DNA of 39,823 nucleotides from CAYYWW01 sp964475515 (GTDB lineage Archaea; Aenigmatarchaeota; Aenigmatarchaeia; QMZP01). The position numbers were made by a program, and so were the translations under genes. Below are positions 32,588 to 39,823 of this stretch, piece by piece. How positions within the stretch are numbered: the first letter of the stretch is position 1; each line of letters begins with the position of its first letter. Under the pieces are notes generated by a model. That model did no database searches. It was not told the origin of the DNA and saw only the letters and a list, made by a program, of their open reading frames with translations. The stretch spans positions 1 through 39,823 of the forward strand of contig CAYYWW010000004.1 in NCBI GenBank assembly GCA_964475515.1, read 5' to 3'.

Positions 32588-33628
32588 ATGATAATAATTC
32601 CCTTTATAAACATAAGTTTTGAGATTTTTGTAATTCTTCTTGTATCCTTTATCTCCGTGTTTTTAATCATGCCTGTGTGGATAAGAAAAATGAAAGAAGT
32701 AGGTATTGTGGGCAAAGACATGAATAAATACGACAAGCCGAAAGTTGCTGAAATGGGCGGCGTACCTGTTGTCATGGCGTTTGTTTTCAGTCTACTTTTT
32801 TATATAGGAGTTCTGACATTTTACTACGGAAACCAATCAAATGTAATACCAGCACTTGCTTGCATAAGTACCTTGCTCATAATTGCCGTAATAGGTATGA
32901 TAGATGACATCTTAGGCTGGAAAGTTGGATTGAGACAGAAACATAAAGTTCTTCTGACAATACCTGCTGCGTTTCCAATGATGTTTATAAATGCTGGTCA
33001 TTCAACGATATTCCTTCCGTTCTTCGGTGAGCTTGATTTAGGAATAATATATCCACTTATCATCGTTCCGTTAGGTATAATTGGTGCTGCGAATGGATTT
33101 AATATGCTTGCAGGATACAACGGTCTGGAAGCAGGGATGGGTGTAATTTTATTATCTACACTCGGTGTAATTGCGTATCTTTCAGGAAATGGATTCGTTA
33201 GCCTGATAGCGTTTGTGATGGTTTTTGCATTGCTGGCATTTCTTAAATACAATTGGTATCCGGCCAAAGTATTCCCAGGTGATACGTTAACATACAGTGT
33301 TGGTGCTGTTATAGCTATTGTAGCAATACTTGGAAATATGGAAAGGGTAGCAGTGATGCTTTTTTCTCTTTATTTTTTAGATTTCATTTTACCACTAAGA
33401 AGCAAGTTTAAAACTGAAGCGTTTGGAAATGTTCAAAAAGATAATACTATAAATATGCCGTACGGTGATAGTTTGAAAGGAGTGTATGACGTTACTCACC
33501 TCTCTATCTTTCTCTTGAAAAGAATTAAAAGAAAAGTATATGAAAAAGATATTGTTGTTTTTATATTAGGGGTACAAATAATTATATCTGTTCTATCCTT
33601 TCTAATATGGTATTATAAAATTTTATAG
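32588..33628 (+). CDS. UDP-GlcNAc:polyprenyl-phosphate GlcNAc-1-phosphate transferase (AglH/Alg7-like)
   Basis: 346 aa, about ten membrane helices, GT4/MraY-like family. It loads the first sugar phosphate onto the dolichol carrier of N-glycans. Motifs: DKPKVAEMGGVPV (about 42-54), VIGMIDDILGW with the Asp pair (about 100-110), NGFNMLAGYNGLEAGMG (about 166-182), and KVFPGDTLTYSVGA (about 228-241). The GLEAGMG pattern and sequence type are those of the archaeal/eukaryotic AglH/Alg7 side. UDP-GlcNAc from the glm operon is the expected donor. Its 3' end overlaps the HAD gene by 6 nt. Confidence 0.9.
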   Translation: MIIIPFINISFEIFVILLVSFISVFLIMPVWIRKMKEVGIVGKDMNKYDKPKVAEMGGVPVVMAFVFSLLFYIGVLTFYYGNQSNVIPALACISTLLIIAVIGMIDDILGWKVGLRQKHKVLLTIPAAFPMMFINAGHSTIFLPFFGELDLGIIYPLIIVPLGIIGAANGFNMLAGYNGLEAGMGVILLSTLGVIAYLSGNGFVSLIAFVMVFALLAFLKYNWYPAKVFPGDTLTYSVGAVIAIVAILGNMERVAVMLFSLYFLDFILPLRSKFKTEAFGNVQKDNTINMPYGDSLKGVYDVTHLSIFLLKRIKRKVYEKDIVVFILGVQIIISVLSFLIWYYKIL

Positions 33629-34234
33629 GTACTTTTCGATCTCGAAAAAATTTTTGATTATAAAATCTGCACCTCGTCTTTTCATTTGACTTTTTGATGC
33701 AGATATCATTAAAGAATATATTCCTGATTTTTTTGCTGCCTTAATATCATCCGTATCATTTCCCACAAAAATACAATTCTTCGATGGTCCAACATTTTTT
33801 ATTATATAAAAGATTCCGTCAGGATGTGGTTTGCCCCTTAAATCATTATCCATTAACGTTTCTCTCCCAACTATGATATCAAAGCAGTCTATAATGTCAC
33901 TCTTTTTCAGCACTATCTTTATAGTATCTTCAAAATTCTTTGAGAATATTGCCATTTTTAAACCCTTTGAATGAAGTCTTTTTAAAATTGTTGCCACATT
34001 GTTTTCAATGTGTGTTTTATTGGCAGCTGACATCTCAGCTTTTTTTATTTTTTTTAGTATTTTTTCTCTTTCATTTTTGTATCTATTTAAAACTTCATTT
34101 ATTCTTATTTCATGAGGCAAGTCATACCCTTGTTTGAGAAGAAATTGTTTTATTTCTTCCTTCAATTTTTTCCAGTCAACCTTTAAATCAACAATTGTTC
34201 CATCAAAATCAAAAATTACTAGATCATATTTCAT
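33623..34234 (-). CDS. HAD-superfamily phosphatase
   Basis: 203 aa. HAD motifs: I VIFDFDGTIVD (about 5-15), II AIFSKN (the Ser/Thr), III with K in RGKPHPDGI, and IV FVGNDTDDIKAA. The cap is a small alpha-helical C1 type, as in phosphoglycolate phosphatase/beta-phosphoglucomutase relatives. The substrate is probably a sugar phosphate given its position: its ATG overlaps the stop of the ATP-grasp gene (ATGA), in the four-gene amino-sugar operon. Confidence 0.87.
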   Translation of the reverse strand: MKYDLVIFDFDGTIVDLKVDWKKLKEEIKQFLLKQGYDLPHEIRINEVLNRYKNEREKILKKIKKAEMSAANKTHIENNVATILKRLHSKGLKMAIFSKNFEDTIKIVLKKSDIIDCFDIIVGRETLMDNDLRGKPHPDGIFYIIKNVGPSKNCIFVGNDTDDIKAAKKSGIYSLMISASKSQMKRRGADFIIKNFFEIEKYL

Positions 34235-35295
34235 ATTCTTTCACTCGACCAAGCACCCTCTTTAATTAGTTTATGTCCACCATCCATTAATCTTATCCAG
34301 TAAATTCCTTCTGGTATAGAATTATATTTAGGTAGTTCCGGAATTGTTTCGTTAAATGCCATTTTAATATAATAATAGGGCATATTATTTCCTGCTTCTG
34401 TGAAGAAATTATTGGTAGTAAAGAATCTTCCAGGATTTATTTCAGTAACACATGGCACACCGTCTTTGTTTTCTTTTAAATCTATACAGAATACACCGGT
34501 TGCGTTTTTATCAACAGCTAAAACAGCCTCCGTTGCTATCTTGTTTACATCGTCTCTCTTAACAGTTCTCGCAACTGTCGGTGATGAAGACTGTCCGCTA
34601 GCAGTTAAGTTAGCGAAAACGTATTCCATTCTCTCTCTTGCTTGGGATGTTATTAATTCACCGTTTTTCCATATACTTTGAAAAGCAAATTCTTTGCCCG
34701 GAAGGTATTCTGCCAACATAAAATCTTTGTAGTCAAGCCCCATTCTTTTTTTCCAATGTCTTATCCATATTTTTATAGTTTCGACATCGTTGACTGGTAA
34801 TGCCGCTCTGGATCCCGCTCCTCTTATTGCTCTTAACCATGCCTTTTCTTTATATTTCGAGAGGAGATAGGAGAGTATTTCGTTTATACAACGCTCATTT
34901 TCTATTTGAAAAGATTCCGGTACTGGAACGCTGGCGTCACTCAAAACCTTATTGAGAACCATTTTATTATGACATATTTTTATTGTCTTCTTTGATGGTA
35001 AGAAAGTCTTGGTTTTAATTTTTTCTCGGTTTTCGGATATCACAGCAACAACAGAGTCCGGCTGGGGGTGTAAAAACTCTATTTTTTCTCGTTCAATTAT
35101 TTTGTTAACTTTATTTATATAGTCTTTTTCTGTACATTTTGGAACTATATACTTTTTATCCGCATCAACAAGTTCTAAGTGGTATTTGTTTATGTCTGTT
35201 GCCACTATATAGAACTTTTCTGGAGCTAAACGCAAAGATTTTATAAAATTTATACCTGCGCTACCACCAGCACCCTCAACCAATATTCTTTTCAT
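34231..35295 (-). CDS. ATP-grasp ligase (CarB-like)
   Basis: 354 aa. An N-terminal Rossmann-like preATP-grasp domain (ILVEGAGGSAGINFIKSLR) is followed by an ATP-grasp domain: AWLRAIRGAGSRAALPV (ATP-binding loop, about 157-172), MLAEYLPGKEFAFQSIW, and GVFCIDLKENKDGVPCVTEINPGRFFTT with the metal-binding E-x-N (about 290-317). Such ligases form a carboxylate-amine or carbamoyl bond with ATP; the substrate is unknown. It overlaps the dehydrogenase stop and the HAD start by 4 nt each (ATGA), so it works in the amino-sugar pathway by context. Confidence 0.85.
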   Translation of the reverse strand: MKRILVEGAGGSAGINFIKSLRLAPEKFYIVATDINKYHLELVDADKKYIVPKCTEKDYINKVNKIIEREKIEFLHPQPDSVVAVISENREKIKTKTFLPSKKTIKICHNKMVLNKVLSDASVPVPESFQIENERCINEILSYLLSKYKEKAWLRAIRGAGSRAALPVNDVETIKIWIRHWKKRMGLDYKDFMLAEYLPGKEFAFQSIWKNGELITSQARERMEYVFANLTASGQSSSPTVARTVKRDDVNKIATEAVLAVDKNATGVFCIDLKENKDGVPCVTEINPGRFFTTNNFFTEAGNNMPYYYIKMAFNETIPELPKYNSIPEGIYWIRLMDGGHKLIKEGAWSSERI

Positions 35296-36281
35296 AAATA
35301 TATCATTTTGCCTTTAATACAAGACTGTATCGCTAGTTCCGCTATTTTGATGGCTTTAAGAGCATCATCCCCTGAGGATAAACATTCACCTCCATTTATA
35401 TATGAAATAAATGATTTTAATTCGTTTTTCAAGGGTTCTTCTTTGTTTATTGGTATATTTTTTACTATGGGTGTGCTGAATTTTATGACTTCTTCAAAAC
35501 TATTATCAGCTATTCTCTTATAAACACTCTTAAAAAATTTTACTTCTTGTTTTATATAATTCAATTCCCCGTATCCCTTGGTTCCTGTCAAATTTAAAAT
35601 TCTTATTTTCACAGGAGTAATCCAATTAACTTGTATGAATGCGTTTATTCCATTGTACTTTAATGTGATATCAGCATAATCCTCTCTATTGTTTATTAAT
35701 GCTTTTCCTGAAACAGCAAACACCGCCTTAGGATTTTTTTCAAGAATAAAATTAAACACATCGATGTCATGAACAGCCAGATCCAATATAACGTTGATAT
35801 CTTTTATTTGAGGTGGAAATAGTCCCACCCGCCTGGAGATTAAAGAAATTATATTCCCAAATTTTCCTTCATTTATCATTTCTTTAATCTTTCGCACAGC
35901 TGGATTAAATCTTTCTATGTGTCCGACCATTAATTTAATTCCCTTTTTCTTAGCTACATTTATTATGTGATTTGCCTCGTTTAGATTCGAAGCTATTGGT
36001 TTTTCTATAAGAACGTGCTTATTTTTATTTATACAGTCGACCGCAACTTTAGCATGGAGTTTTGTTGGAACGACAACAGAAATTGCATCTATTTTCTCCT
36101 TTTCAAGCATTTCGTTATAATTTGAATAAAAATTACATCCATACTTTTCAGCTATTTTTTTGCCCAGGTTTTTGTTTATATCTGAGACTGCTACTAGCTC
36201 AACATTTTTTAATTCACTGTAAACCCTTGCATGATGCTTTCCCATCGATCCAACGCCTATAACAGCTACTTTCACGGTCAT
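35292..36281 (-). CDS. Gfo/Idh/MocA-family nucleotide-sugar dehydrogenase (WbpB-like)
   Basis: 329 aa. The NAD-binding Rossmann fold begins VKVAVIGVGSMGKHHARVY, with VVPTKLHAKVA and the catalytic-region LIEKPIASN (E-K-P, about 93-101). The C-terminal domain carries GHIERFNPAVR and DLAVHDIDVFNFI. These match enzymes that oxidise C3 of UDP-GlcNAc or its uronate before transamination (WbpB/GnnA-like). The neighbouring DegT aminotransferase supports that role; the exact sugar is inferred. Start ATG 36281, 28 bp after the aminotransferase stop. Confidence 0.88.
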   Translation of the reverse strand: MTVKVAVIGVGSMGKHHARVYSELKNVELVAVSDINKNLGKKIAEKYGCNFYSNYNEMLEKEKIDAISVVVPTKLHAKVAVDCINKNKHVLIEKPIASNLNEANHIINVAKKKGIKLMVGHIERFNPAVRKIKEMINEGKFGNIISLISRRVGLFPPQIKDINVILDLAVHDIDVFNFILEKNPKAVFAVSGKALINNREDYADITLKYNGINAFIQVNWITPVKIRILNLTGTKGYGELNYIKQEVKFFKSVYKRIADNSFEEVIKFSTPIVKNIPINKEEPLKNELKSFISYINGGECLSSGDDALKAIKIAELAIQSCIKGKMIYL

Positions 36282-36309
36282 ATTTTTCTCTCTATCAATC
36301 TATATCATT

Positions 36310-37398
36310 TTATAATGTAGTTTTGAGAGAGTGTATTATTTCATTCAATTCTTCCTTTGACAAGGAAGGGTGCACGGGTAAACTTAAAACCTCCCTTGAT
36401 GCCCTTTCAGCTTCTGGAAGTTCTTCTCGATAACCCAAATTTTTGTATAGTGGTTGTTTGTATATCGGCAGTGGATAATATACTCTTGTTTGTATACCGT
36501 TTCTTTCCATTTGTTTTATCACATAATCCCTCTTTCCATCTAAAACCCTTATAGTATATTGGTGGAACACATGCCTTATATTTTCCCTTATTTTAGGTGT
36601 AATAATTTCGCTAACATCCATTAAGCCGTTATTAAGATATCTTGCGTGCTCTATCCTTTTTTCTATAAAGCTTTCCAGTTTTCTGAGTTGCACAAGACCT
36701 ATTGCGGCTTGAATCTCTGTCATTCTGTAGTTGTATCCTAAAATTCTATGGGAATATTCTCCAATAAACCTTTGGCCGTGATTTCTTATCATTCTGGCCT
36801 TTTCATACAATTTATCATCATTTGTTGTGATCATGCCACCTTCTCCAGTAGTTATGTTTTTTGTTGGGTAAAAAGAGAAACAAGCAATATGTCCTATACT
36901 GCCAACTTTTTTTCCTTTATACTCAGCTCCATGTGCTTGACACGCATCTTCTATGACTAAGAGATTGTATTTTTTTGCTATTTTCATTATTTTTTCCATT
37001 TCAGCGGGCATTCCGTAGAGATGAACAACTACTATTGCCTTTGTTTTTTCAGTAATTTTCTCTTCTATCAAATCTGGGTTAATATTGAATGTTTCTGGGT
37101 CTATATCAACAAAAACCGGTTTTGCCCTGCAGAATAAGATTGAATTGCTACTCGCAATAAAAGAAAATGGCGTCGTAATGACTTCATCGCCTTCTGTTAT
37201 TCCACATGCAAGTAGTGCTGTATGTAACGCTGTTGTTCCGTTGCATGTGGCCACAGCGTATTTAACACCAATATATTTGGAAAATTCGCTTTCAAATTTC
37301 TCAACCTTATCTCCCTGCACAAGATGTCCAGATGTTAAAATTTTTTTCACTTCCAGTATTTCCTCTTCGCCTATCAAAGGTTTTGATATTGGAATCAT
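36310..37398 (-). CDS. DegT/DnrJ/EryC1-family sugar aminotransferase (WbpE-like)
   Basis: 362 aa, full length. PLP-dependent: CNGTTALHTALLA (about 50-62), the EDACQAHGAEY segment (about 148-158), Schiff-base Lys in FYPTKNITTGEGGM (about 178-191), and GYNYRMTEIQAAIG. It installs an amino group on a keto-sugar nucleotide, probably the product of the adjacent dehydrogenase, using glutamate. First gene of the minus-strand operon aminotransferase-dehydrogenase-ATP-grasp-HAD. A TATA box lies about 21 bases before the ATG, back to back with the epimerase promoter. Confidence 0.92.
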   Translation of the reverse strand: MIPISKPLIGEEEILEVKKILTSGHLVQGDKVEKFESEFSKYIGVKYAVATCNGTTALHTALLACGITEGDEVITTPFSFIASSNSILFCRAKPVFVDIDPETFNINPDLIEEKITEKTKAIVVVHLYGMPAEMEKIMKIAKKYNLLVIEDACQAHGAEYKGKKVGSIGHIACFSFYPTKNITTGEGGMITTNDDKLYEKARMIRNHGQRFIGEYSHRILGYNYRMTEIQAAIGLVQLRKLESFIEKRIEHARYLNNGLMDVSEIITPKIRENIRHVFHQYTIRVLDGKRDYVIKQMERNGIQTRVYYPLPIYKQPLYKNLGYREELPEAERASREVLSLPVHPSLSKEELNEIIHSLKTTL

Positions 37399-37415
37399 GT
37401 GTTTTACACCAATGG

Positions 37416-37442
37416 TATATAATTAATTAGTTTTTTAAAATA
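37416..37442. promoter_or_regulatory. Divergent promoters of the aminotransferase and epimerase genes
   Basis: Minus strand: AATTATATA (37416-37424), about 21 bases from ATG 37398. Plus strand: TTTTTTAAAATA (37431-37442), about 24 bases from ATG 37461. No SD for either gene, so both transcripts are likely leaderless. Confidence 0.45.
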
Positions 37443-37460
37443 CATTACAAAAGAAAGAAT

Positions 37461-38351
37461 ATGAAAGTATTGGTAACGGGCGGTGCCGGGTTCGTTGGTT
37501 CGCATCTTGTTGATAGATTATTAAAAGAGGGGCACAATGTTACTGTTTTGGATGATCTTAGCTCTGGGAAAAAAGAAAATATAAATAAAAGTGCAAATTT
37601 CGTTAAAGGTGATATACGAGATTTCAAAACAATTGATGCTGTTACAAAAGGTGTTGATATTATTTATCATCTTGCAGCTCAGGTTTCTGTTCCTCTTTCA
37701 ATGAAATATCCTCTTGAGAATTTTAAAGTGAATGTTTTAGGAACATTGAACCTTCTAAAAGCAGCTGAAAATAACAATGTAAAAAATTTTGTTTATTTTA
37801 GCTCTGCGGCTGTTTACGGTGATCCAAAAACTCTTCCAATAAAAGAGGACAGCCCAACAAATCCTTTGAGTCCATATGGTCTAAGCAAATTGGTATCTGA
37901 AATGTATGCCAAATTTTTTAATATTGACGTTTCTATAGTAAGACCATTCAACATCTATGGACCGCGTCAAGATCCGAACAACCCCTATACAGGTGTTATT
38001 TCTAAATTCATTTCTGCAGCAAAACAAAATAAACCTCTTATAATTTTCGGTGATGGAAAACAAACCAGAGATTTCATATACATAGATGATGTTATAGATG
38101 CTGTGCTTCTTGTTACTGAAAAACCAGGAATCTATAACATAGGAGCCGGTAAAGCAACTTCAATACTCGAACTTGCAAAAATTATATTGAATTTAACTGA
38201 TAATAAAATAAATGTAATACATAAAAAGAAAAGAGAAGGTGATATAAGACATTCTGTTGCCGACATATCAAAAATAAAAAAACTTGGTTTTAAGCCAAGA
38301 TATTCACTAAGAGAGGGTCTTAAAAAAATGATGGAACGGGAATATGTCTGA
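37461..38351 (+). CDS. NAD-dependent sugar epimerase/dehydratase (extended SDR, GalE-like)
   Basis: 296 aa. NAD-binding VTGGAGFVGSHLVDRL (G-x-x-G-x-x-G), DDLSSGKKENI, HLAAQVSVPLSMKYP, the catalytic FSSAAVYGDP with Y-x-x-x-K (YGLSK), RPFNIYGPRQDP and RDFIYIDDV. It acts on a UDP- or dTDP-sugar, most likely as a 4-epimerase; specificity cannot be read with confidence. It is slightly shorter than typical GalE (310-330), lacking C-terminal residues. The flippase ATG overlaps its end by 8 nt, so the two are coupled. Confidence 0.88.
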   Translation: MKVLVTGGAGFVGSHLVDRLLKEGHNVTVLDDLSSGKKENINKSANFVKGDIRDFKTIDAVTKGVDIIYHLAAQVSVPLSMKYPLENFKVNVLGTLNLLKAAENNNVKNFVYFSSAAVYGDPKTLPIKEDSPTNPLSPYGLSKLVSEMYAKFFNIDVSIVRPFNIYGPRQDPNNPYTGVISKFISAAKQNKPLIIFGDGKQTRDFIYIDDVIDAVLLVTEKPGIYNIGAGKATSILELAKIILNLTDNKINVIHKKKREGDIRHSVADISKIKKLGFKPRYSLREGLKKMMEREYV

Positions 38352-39823
38352 CCAATTGAAAACAATAGCAAAAGGCGCTGGTTTTGTTTTTATTGGAATG
38401 ATATTTTCAAAAATATTTATCTATATTTGGCGCTGGATAATAGCGTATTATCTCGGCTCTAATGCCTACGGCATTTTTTCTATGGCTCTGGCTGTTTTTG
38501 GAATAGCAACCACTATTTCACTTGTTGGCTTGGGAAGTAATGGAGGTGGTGTGGGAAGATTTACTTCGTATTATTTAGGAAGGGGGGACAAGGCAAGGAT
38601 AAAAGGTGTGTTGACATCCTCTTTGAAAATTACTTTAATTGTATCGCTTATTGTTGGTATTAGCATTTTCCTTTTTTCTGACTACATAGCAATGGATATA
38701 TTCAAAACAAGCGAGCTGTCCCCAATTTTAAAGATATTTTCACTTTTTCTACCATTTGCTGTTTTTTCAGAAATTTTTATTGCATTCCTAACAGCATTTA
38801 AAAAAATTGAATACGTTGTTTTTTCAAGAGATATTGTAGGAACTGTGCTCAAAGTTGTATTTGCTGCTATACCAGTTACTTTGGGTTTTGGTCTATGGGG
38901 AGTTTCTATTGGTTTTATTGCATCTCTATTTTTCGTATTCACTCTTTTGGGGTATTTTGTAGAATTTAAGGTTTTTCCCATAATAAGAACGTCAATAAAA
39001 TCTGTCTTTATATATAAAGATTTGTTAAAATATTCTCTACCATTGCTTCTTGGAAGTATACTGTCAACGCAAATGAGATGGATTGATACAATTATTTTGG
39101 GTTTCTTTATGAGACCATCCGACGTTGGCATTTATAACGTTGCCTTACCGACAGCGACTCTTATGCTTATAATCCCCATGGGTATTTTATCACTTTTTCT
39201 TCCCACAATCACTTCACATTATGCGAGAAATGAATCAGAAAAAATTAAAATAACATATCTGACTGTTACTAAATGGGTAACTATACTAAACATGCCATTA
39301 TTTTTAATGTTGCTTTTGTTTTCAGGCCCTATACTGGGGGTGCTTTTTGGTAGCCAATACGCTAGTGGTGGCATTGCTCTGTCTATACTTGCCTTTGGCT
39401 ATTTTATATTTTCGATATCATGGTCTAGCTCCTATATACTAAATATGCTGAAAAAAACGCACATATTACTTGTAGTGACGTCTATAGTATTCATCGTTGA
39501 CGTCATTTTGAACCTTATACTCATACCAATTTTCGGAATAAACGGAGCTGCAATCGCAACTTCATCTTCTATAATTTTATCCTCGGTTCTTTCATTCTTA
39601 ATAGCATATAAAATTACGAGTATCTTTCCCCTGAATAGAAAAACTCTAAAAATATTATTTATAAGTTTATTTTTCATACTGCTTGTTTACTTTATCACAC
39701 TTCAAACAGGACAACGATTGTTAATTCAGATGTCTGCCTTTCTGATTATCTCGTTTATATATGCAACACTGCTTTTCAAGTATAAATTAATCGGAAAAAA
39801 AGAGGTAGAAATCTTTATGAAAA
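38344..39823 (+). CDS. Wzx-like polysaccharide/lipid-linked glycan flippase, C-terminus beyond window
   Basis: Open frame from ATG 38344 (overlapping the epimerase stop) to the right edge, 493 codons with no stop. About twelve to fourteen membrane helices. Typical MOP/Wzx features: N-terminal amphipathic KTIAKGAGFVFIGMIFSKIF, YYLGSNAYGIFSMALAVF, RWIDTIILGFFMRPSDVGIYNVALP, and LIPIFGINGAAIATSSS. It should flip lipid-linked sugars across the membrane, fitting the AglH-like transferase and sugar genes alongside. Nearly complete if the family's usual 480-520 aa holds. Confidence 0.88.
   Translation, partial: MSDQLKTIAKGAGFVFIGMIFSKIFIYIWRWIIAYYLGSNAYGIFSMALAVFGIATTISLVGLGSNGGGVGRFTSYYLGRGDKARIKGVLTSSLKITLIVSLIVGISIFLFSDYIAMDIFKTSELSPILKIFSLFLPFAVFSEIFIAFLTAFKKIEYVVFSRDIVGTVLKVVFAAIPVTLGFGLWGVSIGFIASLFFVFTLLGYFVEFKVFPIIRTSIKSVFIYKDLLKYSLPLLLGSILSTQMRWIDTIILGFFMRPSDVGIYNVALPTATLMLIIPMGILSLFLPTITSHYARNESEKIKITYLTVTKWVTILNMPLFLMLLLFSGPILGVLFGSQYASGGIALSILAFGYFIFSISWSSSYILNMLKKTHILLVVTSIVFIVDVILNLILIPIFGINGAAIATSSSIILSSVLSFLIAYKITSIFPLNRKTLKILFISLFFILLVYFITLQTGQRLLIQMSAFLIISFIYATLLFKYKLIGKKEVEIFMK

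Noticed and set aside
1..39823. CRISPR arrays, insertion sequences, integrase or att sites, rRNA or tRNA genes
   Set aside because: No spaced direct repeats, transposase or integrase motifs, or cloverleaf structures were seen on reading both strands; intergenic space is too short for most of them.

Overview
This is a gene-dense, AT-rich stretch of archaeal chromosome from a draft (probably metagenomic) assembly. Archaeal markers are ribosomal proteins eL15 and eS1, translation factor aIF2-beta, a family B DNA polymerase with a PCNA-binding tail, a fused tRNA-splicing endonuclease, a RecJ/GAN-like DHH nuclease, type II methionine aminopeptidase, a methanogen-type S-layer protein, and TATA boxes about 21-30 nt upstream of many start codons. 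Shine-Dalgarno (SD) motifs occur mainly at genes inside operons. The endonuclease appears to have three units, as described for ultra-small ARMAN/DPANN archaea. A ribose-1,5-bisphosphate isomerase, a bacterial-type MetRS and a bacterial-type GlmM also fit an uncultivated DPANN-like archaeon. Lineage is an inference; no rRNA gene is present.

Layout. 1-3033: an S-layer protein gene (minus strand, cut by the left edge) preceded by a gene for a winged-helix protein whose C-terminal half looks like an S-layer C-terminal domain and ends in an EF-hand-type loop; a perfect 7-1-7 dyad abuts the S-layer promoter. 3185-7487: glmS-glmM-glmU-like operon making UDP-GlcNAc. 7535-11427: small membrane and coiled-coil proteins, eL15 and an orphan. 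11503-13761: a type II/IV secretion (GspE/ArlI-like) ATPase, divergent from an ArlC-like coiled-coil gene. 13788-17652: processive GT2 glycosyltransferase, membrane-anchored thioredoxin-like protein, MetRS, a 100-N assembly gap, and aIF2-beta. 17691-24464: a 58-codon gene, phosphoesterase, R15P isomerase, RecJ-like/eS1 pair, MGMT-MetAP-SuhB operon, a small metallopeptidase and an orphan. 24469-28034: ATPase-nuclease, AlaX, an acidic orphan, YjbQ, and a DedA-like protein. 28035-28289 is a noncoding convergent gap. 28290-32514: PolB, a membrane orphan and the splicing endonuclease. 32588 to the right edge is a glycan locus: AglH-like GlcNAc-1-P transferase, HAD phosphatase, ATP-grasp ligase, sugar dehydrogenase, PLP aminotransferase, epimerase and a Wzx-like flippase (cut by the right edge).

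How it fits together. UDP-GlcNAc from the glm operon can feed the AglH-like transferase and the amino-sugar genes, building a lipid-linked glycan that the flippase could export. The visible part of the S-layer protein carries at least seven N-X-S/T sequons, a plausible acceptor, although no oligosaccharyltransferase lies in the window. I saw no rRNA, tRNA, CRISPR array, insertion sequence or prophage. The only long non-coding interval is about 255 bp. One continuous open frame across the N run (15724-17652) is an artefact that joins two unrelated genes.
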